A DNA stretch of 64,000 bases, from assembly GCF_003640395.1 (NCBI RefSeq), contig NZ_RBZQ01000002.1:310001-374000 (forward strand), written 5' to 3'. Shown here one piece after another: positions 35,701 through 43,999 of the stretch (its first letter is position 1; the number at the start of each line of letters is the position of its first letter). The notes below the pieces were generated by a model. It saw only the letters and a list, made by a program, of their open reading frames with translations, made no database searches and was not told the origin of the DNA. The translations under genes and the position numbers were made by a program. The DNA comes from Stutzerimonas urumqiensis (GTDB lineage: Bacteria > Pseudomonadota > Gammaproteobacteria > Pseudomonadales > Pseudomonadaceae).

Positions 35701-36295
35701 AGAACACCGTCTCTCCTTCCCCCTGGATACGAATGTCGAAGCGGTAGGCCGTCTTGCCATCCACGTCGCAGCGGCGGGCGACCAGGGTCTCGCGTCGCTG
35801 TGGCTGTTCGATCAGGTTGAGTACCGGATCCTTCGCGTTGGCGTCGGCCTCGTCGTCGAAGTACAGCCGCGTCTGCAGGTGAATGTTGATGCCGCGGGCG
35901 AACAGCGAGACGTTGATGTGCGGCGCGGTGCAGGCGCCGCCGGCGGTCCTGACCGGGCCGGGCTTGACGGTGTGGAGGGCCCACTCGCCAGCATCGAAAG
36001 TGGTGGCGGTGCGGCCGAAACTGTTGAACGGCTTCTCGACGTCGTACACCGGGTCGTAATCGCCGTCGGCGTTGGCCTGCCAGAACTCCAGGAAGGAGTC
36101 GCGCACCAGGTGGCCATTGCCATCGTAGACGTTACCCAGCAGCAGAATGTGCTCGCCGGGCGCGCCAGGCTTGGCCATCTGGTTCCATATCTCGATTTCA
36201 CGGGTCGGGTTGCCGGCCGCAGCCAGCGCCAGGCCGATGTGCACGTAGGGGCCGGCGGTCTGCGAGGGGGTTTCGGGCAGCAGTCGAACGGGCAT
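35690..36295 (-). CDS. pcaG: Protocatechuate 3,4-dioxygenase alpha subunit
   Basis: The 201-residue alpha subunit pairs with PcaH. It shows ETPSQTAGPYVHIGLA at the N-terminus, LEFWQANADGDYDP and TAPHINVSLFARGINIHLQTRLYFDDE. As in the family, the iron tyrosines and histidines of the beta subunit are mostly not conserved here (an HINV remnant is present), so the catalytic iron sits in PcaH. It starts 12 bp after pcaH. Its end overlaps the likely zapE start. Confidence 0.97.
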   Translation of the reverse strand: MPVRLLPETPSQTAGPYVHIGLALAAAGNPTREIEIWNQMAKPGAPGEHILLLGNVYDGNGHLVRDSFLEFWQANADGDYDPVYDVEKPFNSFGRTATTFDAGEWALHTVKPGPVRTAGGACTAPHINVSLFARGINIHLQTRLYFDDEADANAKDPVLNLIEQPQRRETLVARRCDVDGKTAYRFDIRIQGEGETVFFDF

Positions 36296-36307
36296 GCGGG
36301 CGCCTCC

Positions 36308-37027
36308 TCAGCGGTTTTCGAAGTGGGTCTTGCGCTGGCCGCGCAGGACGATGTCGAAGCGATAGGCCAGGCAATCCATCGGGATGGCCATGCCCATGTC
36401 GAGCCGTGCGATCAGCGTGTCGACCGCCTCGGGATTGGCGATGGACTTGACGATCGGACACAACGGGATCAGCGGATCGCCTTCGAAATACAGCTGAGTG
36501 ATCAGGCGCGTGGAAATCGACGGACCGCTGACCGAAACGTGGATGTGCGCCGGGCGCCAATCGTTGGGGCCATTGCGCCACGGGTAGGGGCCGGGCTTGA
36601 CGGTGCGAAAGACGTACTGGCCGTCGTTGTCGGTGATCGCCCGGCCGACGCCGCCGAAATTCGGGTCCAGCGGCGCCAGGTAGCGGTCGTTCTTGTGCCG
36701 ATAACGACCGCCGGCGTTGGCCTGCCAGATTTCCACCAGGGTGCGCGGGATGGGCTTGCCGTACTGGTCCATGACCCGGCCCGCCACGATGATGCGCTCG
36801 CCGACCGGCAGGCCGCCGTGATCGAAGTTCAGCAGCAGGTCGTTGTCATGCTCGCCGAACCGCAGGTGCGAGAAGTCCGGCCCGCTGGCCTCGGACAGGG
36901 ATTGCGGAATGCTGACCAGCGCCTGGCGCGGCGAACGCGGCACCGATGTCTTGTAGTCGGGGGTCAGGGCTTTGGGGTGCCAGTTGCGGTCGCGCACGAC
37001 AAAGCGGCTGCTGTCCACGGCGGACAT
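36308..37027 (-). CDS. pcaH: Protocatechuate 3,4-dioxygenase beta subunit
   Basis: PcaH carries the non-heme Fe(III) that cleaves protocatechuate between the hydroxyls to give beta-carboxymuconate. In 239 residues the intradiol signature appears as [21 protein letters not shown] with the first Tyr ligand, then [21 protein letters not shown] with the second Tyr and the two His ligands. It is the first gene of pcaHG and is preceded by a perfect PcaQ-type palindrome about 100 bp upstream. An AGGAG site precedes the ATG. Confidence 0.97.
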   Translation of the reverse strand: MSAVDSSRFVVRDRNWHPKALTPDYKTSVPRSPRQALVSIPQSLSEASGPDFSHLRFGEHDNDLLLNFDHGGLPVGERIIVAGRVMDQYGKPIPRTLVEIWQANAGGRYRHKNDRYLAPLDPNFGGVGRAITDNDGQYVFRTVKPGPYPWRNGPNDWRPAHIHVSVSGPSISTRLITQLYFEGDPLIPLCPIVKSIANPEAVDTLIARLDMGMAIPMDCLAYRFDIVLRGQRKTHFENR

Positions 37028-37125
37028 GGCGAGCTCCTCTTGTAGGTTTTATGGAGGCCTGCGAGCAGGCGGACGGGCAGTGTCGGCCAGCCCGAGCGGA
37101 TAGGAAAACTGAAAAATTGCGGCCA

Positions 37126-37149
37126 AGCCATAACCCATCGGTTATGGCT
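37126..37149 (-). promoter_or_regulatory. PcaQ-type operator before pcaH
   Basis: The arms AGCCATAACC and GGTTATGGCT form a perfect 10 bp inverted repeat with a 4-base spacer CATC. The core is ATAACC-N4-GGTTAT, essentially the ATAACC-N4-GGTTAA consensus described for PcaQ. It lies 99-122 bp upstream of the pcaH ATG. A further half-site ATAACC is at 37228-37233. Confidence 0.8.
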
Positions 37150-37255
37150 GTCAACGTGGAAGACGAGCGACCGGGCCGGCCGCCCAGGTTTCGCGCAACA
37201 GGTGACGCGCCGTCCAGGCGTCGCGCCATAACCGGCCCGACACCTGGAACCATGC

Positions 37256-37666
37256 TCAGACGGTGAACTGGGCGAACGGGTTGCGGCAGGGATAACGCCC
37301 CAGGTAGCTCAGCTCGTGCGAGTCGCCCGCCGCCTTGGCCAGGTAATCGGTGTGCGTCACGACGTGGGTGATGAGTTCACGCTCGAAACGATCGATCTGG
37401 TAGGCGGAGAAGCTCGAACCCAGCCCCAGCTCGTGCCCACGCTGGAAGGTGATCAGGCCGGCCGTGCGCTTGTCGCTGTAATCCTCGAGAAAATCGTCGA
37501 CGAAGGCCTTCTGCTGGGCCGCGGCGACGCGGTAGTCGTGCCCCATGAGCCGCCGAACGGCCTCGGCGATGAAGCTGTAGCGATCCTGGTAGACGAACGC
37601 GGCGGTGCCGATGGCCGCGACCCCGAGGGTAGCGGCGGAAGCGACGAAGAAACGACGACGGTTCAT
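37256..37666 (-). CDS. Tat-exported small subunit of a membrane dehydrogenase
   Basis: The 136-residue protein starts with a twin-arginine signal (NRRRFFVASAATLGVAAIG) and then a helical domain (QKAFVDDFLEDYSDKRTAG, YQIDRFERELITHVVTHTDYL). This is the pattern of the small gamma subunit that pairs with GMC-type dehydrogenases (gluconate, sorbitol or FAD-glucose dehydrogenase). It starts 11 bp after the GMC gene. The GMC protein has no signal of its own, so this subunit would carry it through the Tat system. The exact family is inferred from context and the Tat signal; sequence divergence is high. Confidence 0.75.
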   Translation of the reverse strand: MNRRRFFVASAATLGVAAIGTAAFVYQDRYSFIAEAVRRLMGHDYRVAAAQQKAFVDDFLEDYSDKRTAGLITFQRGHELGLGSSFSAYQIDRFERELITHVVTHTDYLAKAAGDSHELSYLGRYPCRNPFAQFTV

Positions 37667-37677
37667 GGCAGCTCTCC

Positions 37678-39129
37678 TCAGCCGAACAGGCGGTGGGCGG
37701 CGCGCAGCGACAGGGCCGCGGCGGTCAGGCTCGGGTTGGCCGGCGAACAGCTCGGGAAGGCCGCCGTGCCGACGACCACGAGGTTGCGCAGGCGGTGGTG
37801 GATCATCCCGGCGTCGATCACCGAGCCATCGCCGTCGACCCCCATGCGCAGCGTGCCCTGCACGTGCGACTCGGTCAGACGCCACTCCTTGAACTGGATC
37901 GACTCGACCGGCAACGGCGCCAGCAGCTTGTCCAGGTTGGCGAAGGCATGCTCGACGCCGCGCTTGCCGTAGTCCGATTCGCCCCGGTAATCGATGATCG
38001 CCTGGCCGGTCTCGGGATCGATGGTGACGCGGTTGTCGCGGTGCGGCAGGTCTTCGGAGGCGATCATCATCGGCAGGATCTCGCGGTGACGCCCCGGCTC
38101 CTTGCGCAGGCCGTAGGGCCAGCGATTCTCGAAATAGAGCAGCGCCGCCGAGCGCTCCTTGCGGAAGTCGCCGTCGTAGAAGAAGTAGTTCAGGCCGGTG
38201 GTGATGGTGCTGCCGTCGAAATTTTCGAGCCCGTCGAGGAACACCTCGAGGTTGGCGCCGACCTGCTCGTGCAGTCCGCGCCCGGTGTCGCCGTGATCCA
38301 TGCCCGAGCGCAGCAGGATGGCCGGGCTCTGGATGGCATTGGCGCCCAGCACGAACAGGTCGCCCGAGACGTGGTGGGTCCGGCCGTCGTGCACGAACTC
38401 GACGCCCGACACCTGGCCGCCGCTGTACTCGAGCCGCTGGACCTGCGACTTCAGCACGACATCCACCTTGGGGTGGCCGAACAGGGTCGGGAATCCGTTC
38501 TCGGCGGTGAACTTGGCGTTGACGGGGCACAGGTTGCAGCTCGCGTTCGAGCAGCAGGCGCCACGGTGTTCGGTGGCCACGCGCGGGCGTGCCGTGGGCG
38601 TGATGAAGTGGTAATCGGGCATGGCCGCCTTCATCAGCCGGTCGATGGCCGTGCCACGGTGCGGCGGCTGCGGGAAGGGCGTACTGCGCGGCAGCACGCG
38701 CGCCATGTCCGGGTCGCCGGAAATCGACATGATCCGCTCGGCCTGGCCATAGAAGGGCTCGAGTTCGTCATAGCCGAACGGCCAGTCATGCCCAACGCCG
38801 TAGCGCGTACGGGTGGCGAAGTCGCTGGGGTGCAGGCGGGGCGTCTGGGAGAACCAGCAATTCATCCCGCCACCCAGCGCGATGGTGGTGTTCCAGGGCT
38901 TTTCGCCGAGGTTGCGGTAGGTGGAATCCGGCGTGATCAGGGTGTTGGACTGGCTCTGGATCTGCCAGGCCCAGGGGTGGAAGTCGCCCCACTCGATGAC
39001 CAGGACGCGGCCCTTGAGTTTTTCGATGGCCTGGGAGAGGAAGAACGTCGAGCCGAATCCCGACCCAATGATCACCAGTTCGTAATGACCGCCTTCGACG
39101 GCCGCGGCGCTAACGCGGTTAAGCTCCAT
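37678..39129 (-). CDS. GMC-family FAD dehydrogenase with cysteine cluster
   Basis: The 483-residue flavoprotein has an N-terminal FAD motif ELVIIGSGFGSTFFL (about 17-31), a GGGMNCWFSQTPRL block and a C-terminal NLVVVGTAAFPSCSPANPS with the GMC active-site region upstream (ESHVQGTLRMG). The segment GACCSNASCNLCPVNAKF (about 190-207) has Cys spacing close to the 3Fe-4S site of bacterial FAD-glucose dehydrogenase. It has no signal peptide; the Tat small subunit behind it probably takes it to the periplasm. Substrate unknown: a sugar, polyol or cyclitol such as quinate is possible. No cytochrome c subunit is adjacent. Confidence 0.87.
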   Translation of the reverse strand: MELNRVSAAAVEGGHYELVIIGSGFGSTFFLSQAIEKLKGRVLVIEWGDFHPWAWQIQSQSNTLITPDSTYRNLGEKPWNTTIALGGGMNCWFSQTPRLHPSDFATRTRYGVGHDWPFGYDELEPFYGQAERIMSISGDPDMARVLPRSTPFPQPPHRGTAIDRLMKAAMPDYHFITPTARPRVATEHRGACCSNASCNLCPVNAKFTAENGFPTLFGHPKVDVVLKSQVQRLEYSGGQVSGVEFVHDGRTHHVSGDLFVLGANAIQSPAILLRSGMDHGDTGRGLHEQVGANLEVFLDGLENFDGSTITTGLNYFFYDGDFRKERSAALLYFENRWPYGLRKEPGRHREILPMMIASEDLPHRDNRVTIDPETGQAIIDYRGESDYGKRGVEHAFANLDKLLAPLPVESIQFKEWRLTESHVQGTLRMGVDGDGSVIDAGMIHHRLRNLVVVGTAAFPSCSPANPSLTAAALSLRAAHRLFG

Positions 39130-39197
39130 GAAAATTCCCTTTGGTGCAGCTTCCTCGTTGGCTCACCGCCTTGTCGCCAGCCCTCGAAGTTGCCTTG

Positions 39198-39270
39198 GAC
39201 GGGAGCGGGCCACTACGCCGGTTCCCGTCGCTGGTTGAGCGAACGCCCCCGCATGCACGGGCACGTTCGC
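39198..39270 (-). other. Two inverted repeats downstream of the exopolysaccharide genes
   Basis: GACGGGA/TCCCGTC (39198-39229) and GCGAACG/CGTTCGC with an inner CCCG/CGGG (39239-39270) lie just past the last gene of the cluster. Neither is followed by a T run in the leftward direction. They may slow or protect the transcript end, or be promoter-side elements of the GMC gene. Confidence 0.35.
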
Positions 39271-39274
39271 GGGT

Positions 39275-40183
39275 TCAGGTTTGCGACACGCCGACCGATG
39301 TGGCCTGGCGGGGCGTTGCCAGTGCGTCGACATCCTGCGCCGCGTGCTTGACCGCCTCGCCGAGCGAATCCTCGACCAGCCGCTCGCTCAGCTGTCGCTT
39401 GTAGTCGCTGGCTGCCCGCTCGGCGGCCGGCAGGCTGACGCCCGCGTTGCGCAGCGCATAGAAGAAGAACAGCGGGATACCGATCGCATAGCGCGAGAAC
39501 AGCCGCTTGGGTTCCATCACCAGTCGGAACAGCCATTCCATGCCGATCTGCCGGACGAGCATGGGCGCACGCGGGAAGCGCTCGGCGGCGAAGTCGAGAA
39601 TCGCACCGCCACAGATGAACAGCGCCGGGCCGTCCAGACGCTGGCGCAGCAACACGGCGATCTCCTCCTGCTTGGGCATGCCCATCGCCAGCACCACCAC
39701 CGGGAAGTGGCCCGCGACGTGGCGCTCCATGACGAAGTCGACGTACTCCTCGGGGCTGCGGAAACCGTCGATCGCGGCGAACGGGTGCTCGCCGAACAGC
39801 GCCTTGGCGCCCTGGCTCAGCCATGGCTCCCGGGTGCCCATAGCGAAGAACTCGACGTTGCCGGCCGGATCGTCGGCCAGGTGGCTGAACAGCCGCGGAA
39901 TGAAGTCCGAGCCGTTGAGGTTGGCGCCCGGCTCGAGCCGGTTGAACTTGCAGGCCATCTTGATACCGATGCCGTCGCGCAGCAGGCAGTCGACCTCCGT
40001 GAAGCTGTGGTAGATCCGCGGGCTGCGCTGGGCGAGGTTGTAGCCGTGCTGGTTGAGAAAGCCGAGGATGGTGGGCGTCTTCACCGCGCACAGTTCGGCG
40101 ATCAGCGCGGCGATGTCCGACTCCTCCATCAGCCGAAGCCTGTTGATGAGAGGGTCGATGGCCTTGACCGGTAACTCATTCAT
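39275..40183 (-). CDS. WecG/TagA/CpsF-family glycosyltransferase
   Basis: The 302-residue enzyme belongs to GT26. The core shows DGIGIKMACKFNRLEPGANLNGSD (about 96-119, with the catalytic Asp region), VVVLAMGMPKQEEIAV and FICGGAILDFAAERFPRAP, and then the C-terminal membrane-surface helix IGMEWLFRLVMEPKRLFSRYAIG. It transfers a sugar to a polyprenyl-linked acceptor at the inner membrane. The start is the ATG at 40183. It is the most distal gene of the minus-strand cluster, 185 bp behind the phosphoribosyltransferase-like gene. Confidence 0.92.
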   Translation of the reverse strand: MNELPVKAIDPLINRLRLMEESDIAALIAELCAVKTPTILGFLNQHGYNLAQRSPRIYHSFTEVDCLLRDGIGIKMACKFNRLEPGANLNGSDFIPRLFSHLADDPAGNVEFFAMGTREPWLSQGAKALFGEHPFAAIDGFRSPEEYVDFVMERHVAGHFPVVVLAMGMPKQEEIAVLLRQRLDGPALFICGGAILDFAAERFPRAPMLVRQIGMEWLFRLVMEPKRLFSRYAIGIPLFFFYALRNAGVSLPAAERAASDYKRQLSERLVEDSLGEAVKHAAQDVDALATPRQATSVGVSQT

Positions 40184-40368
40184 AGCGGTATCCCTGAAGC
40201 TGGTAGTCCTGCGCGGCGATAAGACGGGGAGCGCTGCGTGGGTAGTTGTTCTGCGTAACGCCCCCCGCGCCTGCGGCATCGGGCGGGCAAACCGGTCGTG
40301 CCGGCCATCCTGACGGGCTTGCAAGGGCGGCGGGCGAGCCTGCCGCCGGTCTGTCTAGTTATTGATGT

Positions 40369-41376
40369 TCAAGCGGCGGGCTTGCCGGCCAGGCCGAACC
40401 GCGAGGCCAGGCCGCGGGCGGCGCCGACCAGCCTGCGCTTGAGCCCCCAGCCCTTGCGCACGGCCTTGGTCTTGAGCGCATGCAGGTTGCTCGGGGTGTA
40501 CATCTCGTTGGTCTCGATGCAATACACCGGCTTCTTGGTGGCCTTCATGATCTCGATGGCCTGCTGCATCTCGCTCTCGACGAAGAGCGAGGCGTCCTTC
40601 TGCCGGGCGTACACCTGGGCCTTGAATTTGTGGTGCATGTTCAGCCGGCGCCGCTCGGCCGCGCTCGGCAGGTCCAGCATGTGCAGCTGGCCGTACTGCA
40701 CGCCGTGCTCCGCGAGCCAGGCCTCCGTCTCGGGCCGGTACTTCTCGAGCCGGCTGGTCACCAGGTGGGCCACCTTCAGCGAGGGGATGTAGAGCGGGCG
40801 GGCACGGGTCAGGAATTTAAGGTAGTTCACCCCGTCGTCGTTGTCGTCGGCGGTCGGGTCCTCGCAGAGCACGCCGTCGATGTCCAGGCAGGCTTCGGAC
40901 ATGAAGTGGTGGTGCATGATGTTCCACTCGAACACCCGCGGCTGCTTGACGATCTCCATGCAGATGTCGACCTGCTGCTGGTTGTGCGCCTCGCCGAACG
41001 CCACCAGGGTGACGACCTCGCCGGCATACACCGCCCTGACGCGCTCGAGCGCTTCGAGCATGGACTTGCCCGAGGCGATGCTGTCGTCGACCAGCAGGAT
41101 CTTGCGCGCCTGCTGCGGCAGGGTCATGTCATTGCGCTTGTAGGTCCGGGTCGAGCCTTTCTTCAGTTCGTCATTGCGCAGGAAGGCGTACAGGTCGGTC
41201 AGCGGCAGGTTCAGCTTCAGCGCGATGATGCTGGCGACCAGCATGCCGCTGCGGGGGATGCCCACCACCAGGTCGACATCCGGGGCGATGCGGCTCGCCG
41301 ACTGGGTGCTGAGGTGGGACAGGTCCTTCAAGCTCCGGTAATTCATGTGCGTATCCAGGTGATGGTCATTGGACAC
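40369..41376 (-). CDS. Phosphoribosyltransferase-HAD fusion protein
   Basis: The 335-residue protein joins two enzyme-like domains. The N-terminal half (about 1-135) is a type I phosphoribosyltransferase with VVGIPRSGMLVASIIA and the PRPP loop ILLVDDSIASGKSM. The C-terminal half (about 155-265) opens with CLDIDGVLCEDPT, a HAD motif I (DxDG), then LVTSR (motif II) and a Lys in RLEKYRPETEAW. A basic tail ends the protein. Its role in polysaccharide synthesis is not known to me; it might make or recycle a phosphoribosyl or pentose donor. The GTG at 41376 has a close GAGGGA site; an ATG at 41346 is the alternative. Confidence 0.82.
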   Translation of the reverse strand: MSNDHHLDTHMNYRSLKDLSHLSTQSASRIAPDVDLVVGIPRSGMLVASIIALKLNLPLTDLYAFLRNDELKKGSTRTYKRNDMTLPQQARKILLVDDSIASGKSMLEALERVRAVYAGEVVTLVAFGEAHNQQQVDICMEIVKQPRVFEWNIMHHHFMSEACLDIDGVLCEDPTADDNDDGVNYLKFLTRARPLYIPSLKVAHLVTSRLEKYRPETEAWLAEHGVQYGQLHMLDLPSAAERRRLNMHHKFKAQVYARQKDASLFVESEMQQAIEIMKATKKPVYCIETNEMYTPSNLHALKTKAVRKGWGLKRRLVGAARGLASRFGLAGKPAA

Positions 41377-41443
41377 TCCCTCGGTCGCTCGGGCTTCATT
41401 CCGTCAGAGCCCGGTCAAGCGCGGCCTGCGCGCGGCCGCCGGC

Positions 41444-42208
41444 TCAGCGATTGAGCGCGGCGCGAACGATCTTGCTGTGGGTGTGCAGGTAGTGCGCCAG
41501 GTACAGGGCGAACGCCTTGACCGCCGAGTACTTGAGGAAGCGCATGCGGATCTGCATGTCTTCCTTGATGGCCTCGAAGCGGCGCATGTTCGAGACACCC
41601 GTCGCATCGAAGATGCAAAGCGGGCGTTGCAGGCAGATGACCGCCGTGCCCAGGTCCAGCCCATCGAGAAACTCGATGAGCATGCAGTAGTCGGCCGAGA
41701 GCTTGTAGTTCTCGCGGAAGCTCATGCCGCGCAGGCGCTCGTTCTCGAAGTACATGGTCTGGTGGCTGGCCGGCAGCCCCACGCGCACCCGTTCGATCGG
41801 TCGTGCGGTGGTGTGGCGCATGTAGCCGTTGGGCTCGCGGCGGAAGAAGTCGCCGTAGACGAACTTCGGCGCCACCGCCGCGCCGTCGATAGCGGCGGCC
41901 ACGTCGGCCAGCACGCCCGCGTCGGCCAGGCTGTCGCCGCTGTTGAGAAACAGCGTGTAGCCGGGGGTCTGCACGGCCTGGCGCAGTCCCTTGTTCATGG
42001 CGTCGTAGATGCCCTTGTCCGGCTCGCAGGTGATCTCGGCGTTGGCCTCGTTCAGCGATTGCAGCCAGGCCAGGGTGCCGTCCTTGGATGCGCCGTCGAT
42101 GACGATCCAGCGGAAGTTCCGATAGGTCTGCGCACGCAGGCTCTCGTAGGTCTGCTTGAGCCCCTCAAGATTGTTCCAGCTGATGGTGACGATACTGAAC
42201 GGAGTCAT
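41444..42208 (-). CDS. Family 2 glycosyltransferase
   Basis: The 254-residue GT-A enzyme is WcaE/GT2-like: FSIVTISWNNLEGLKQTYESL at the start, WIVIDGASKDGTLAWL (nucleotide-sugar site), DKGIYDAMNKGL and LFLNSGDSLAD with the DxD-type acid pair. The C-terminus has basic and hydrophobic stretches that may contact the membrane. Its ATG lies inside the end of the polymerase gene (44 bp overlap), so expression is probably coupled. Confidence 0.93.
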   Translation of the reverse strand: MTPFSIVTISWNNLEGLKQTYESLRAQTYRNFRWIVIDGASKDGTLAWLQSLNEANAEITCEPDKGIYDAMNKGLRQAVQTPGYTLFLNSGDSLADAGVLADVAAAIDGAAVAPKFVYGDFFRREPNGYMRHTTARPIERVRVGLPASHQTMYFENERLRGMSFRENYKLSADYCMLIEFLDGLDLGTAVICLQRPLCIFDATGVSNMRRFEAIKEDMQIRMRFLKYSAVKAFALYLAHYLHTHSKIVRAALNR

Positions 42209-43517
42209 GGTTAGCCCATCCCAAGGTTTGCGATACGTCCTTCTCCTGCGCCTCGACGTGTGCGAAGTACAGGAAGATGGCAGCCGTCATGCCGAGCATG
42301 TCGCCGCCGAAGGTCATGGCGTTGGAGAGCACGAGGCTCATGAAGGTGATCCAGAACTTGAGCTGGAAGGCGCTGAGCAGATGCCCCTTGCGCTTGGTCT
42401 GAGCCATGATCCAGAAGAAGCCGAGGTAGAACACCGCCGCGATCAGCGGGGTCAGCGCGCCGAAGCGGTAATAGACGCCGAAGATGCCGACGTCGGACAG
42501 GAAGAAGTGCGGGTTGTAGAGGGCCGAGAAGCCACCGTTCCATTGCTGCGACAGCGCGCCCATGCCGACGTACCAGTTATCCGCGACCTCCCTGACGATG
42601 ATGTCGATGGTCTGGCCGCGCACGTCGCCGCCGGTTAGCGCCTCCTCGTAGAGCAGCACGAGCTTCTCGTACTGGTCGTGGAAAAAGGCCGGGAAGATGA
42701 GATAGGCCACGCCCAGCAGGCCGCCGGCGAGCACGCCCACCTTGAACAGCGAGTCGATGCGGTTGCGGAAGATCCACAGCCCCGCCAGCGCCCAGCCGGC
42801 CATCGTCTGGCGGGTCTGCATGACGAACCACAGGTAGGCGGTGAAGAACAGCAGCAGCAGCAGGTCGTTCAGCGAGACCCGATCGCGCATGCGGTACAAC
42901 AGGATCACCGCGCACAGCGAGACGTAGCCCGAACCGATCCGGAAGCGATCCGGGCGCAGCAGGTTGGCGCCCATCTCGACCTGGTCCTTGTCGAAGGAAA
43001 TGTTGCCGTTCTCCGGGATGATCTCGAAGTAATAGCCGAAGCCGACCAGGCCGCAGATCACCCCGGCGATCAGGAAGTAGCGCTCGAGGTCCCGTTCCGT
43101 CGGCTGCGCGGTGAACAGCAGCAACAGCATCGGGAAGAACACCAGGTACATCACCATGCGGCGCTCTTCCAGCAGCCCGAACGGAAGCGGCTGGCCGAAG
43201 TTGAGGTTGGCCAGCCCCGCCGAGCCCAGCGGCAGCACGATGCCCATGAACATGATCCACAGGCTGGTCTTGGAGAAGTAGATCTCCCGCCAGGTGACGA
43301 ACAGCAGGCCCGTGACGGCGACCACCGCGAGCAGGAACAGCTCGCGCGCGAACGGCAGTCCGGCGAGCTTGTCGTCGGTGAGGAAGAAAACGGTGGAATT
43401 CACCAGGATCAGCAGGAACAAGGTCGCGCGCGACAACGAAAACCCGACGGTTCGTTCGTGCAGCGGTGCGGCGGCAAAGTGCCCTGGGTGCGGCGCGGTG
43501 GCGACTCCCTGTCTCAT
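42165..43517 (-). CDS. O-antigen polymerase/ligase-like membrane protein (Wzy type)
   Basis: The 450-residue protein has 10-12 membrane segments and a large periplasmic loop around VREVADNWYVGMGALSQQWNGG (about 330-350), as in Wzy/WaaL proteins. Low sequence conservation is normal for the family. The ATG at 43517 overlaps the Nudix stop by ATGA, which fixes the start against a longer frame. It probably polymerises repeat units in the periplasm, after flipping by the Wzx-type protein encoded upstream in the cluster. Confidence 0.85.
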   Translation of the reverse strand: MRQGVATAPHPGHFAAAPLHERTVGFSLSRATLFLLILVNSTVFFLTDDKLAGLPFARELFLLAVVAVTGLLFVTWREIYFSKTSLWIMFMGIVLPLGSAGLANLNFGQPLPFGLLEERRMVMYLVFFPMLLLLFTAQPTERDLERYFLIAGVICGLVGFGYYFEIIPENGNISFDKDQVEMGANLLRPDRFRIGSGYVSLCAVILLYRMRDRVSLNDLLLLLFFTAYLWFVMQTRQTMAGWALAGLWIFRNRIDSLFKVGVLAGGLLGVAYLIFPAFFHDQYEKLVLLYEEALTGGDVRGQTIDIIVREVADNWYVGMGALSQQWNGGFSALYNPHFFLSDVGIFGVYYRFGALTPLIAAVFYLGFFWIMAQTKRKGHLLSAFQLKFWITFMSLVLSNAMTFGGDMLGMTAAIFLYFAHVEAQEKDVSQTLGWANHDSVQYRHHQLEQS

Positions 43518-43999
43518 CGGTCGACTCCCTGATCGATTGCGGCCAGGTAGGCACGCGTGTGGTTGTGAACGCGCGGCTCGGCGCGCAGGTCGTCGCAGCG
43601 CCACCAGCGGTACTGGCCATGCTGCGCGGTCGGCGGTTCGAGTACGGCGCCGGCCGGCAGTTCCACGAGATAGCCGAGCACCACGTAATGGGTGTCGGGA
43701 CAGTCACCGCCCTCGCCGAACACGCTGTCGCCGTAGAAGTGCTCGTAGACGCCCAGCAGGCGTGCCTCGGCGCGTTCGAACGGGCGCCCCAGCTCGGCCT
43801 CGCTGAGCCGGCGGAACGCGGCGTCCAGCGTCTCGCCCTTGTAGATGCGCCCGCCCGGCACGAACCAGAAGCCCTGCGCCGGCCGGTTCAACCGCTCGCC
43901 GAGCAGGATGGCGCCGCTGGCATCGCGCACCACCAGATCGATGGACACCAGCGGCGTGCTGGCGACGACCGTGGCGAAGGTCTCGGCGGGCAGATACAT
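43514..43999 (-). CDS. gmm: GDP-mannose mannosyl hydrolase-like Nudix enzyme
   Basis: The 161-residue protein is Gmm/WcaH-like. The Nudix segment runs GFWFVPGGRIYKGETLDAAF followed by RRLSEAELGRPF (about 44-75). The opening LVSIDLVVRDASGAILLGERLNRPAQG is typical. Gmm hydrolyses GDP-mannose (or GDP-fucose) to GDP and sugar, and the gene often accompanies gmd-fcl, as here. Its start shares a base with the fcl stop, and its end overlaps the polymerase start. Confidence 0.92.
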   Translation of the reverse strand: MYLPAETFATVVASTPLVSIDLVVRDASGAILLGERLNRPAQGFWFVPGGRIYKGETLDAAFRRLSEAELGRPFERAEARLLGVYEHFYGDSVFGEGGDCPDTHYVVLGYLVELPAGAVLEPPTAQHGQYRWWRCDDLRAEPRVHNHTRAYLAAIDQGVDR

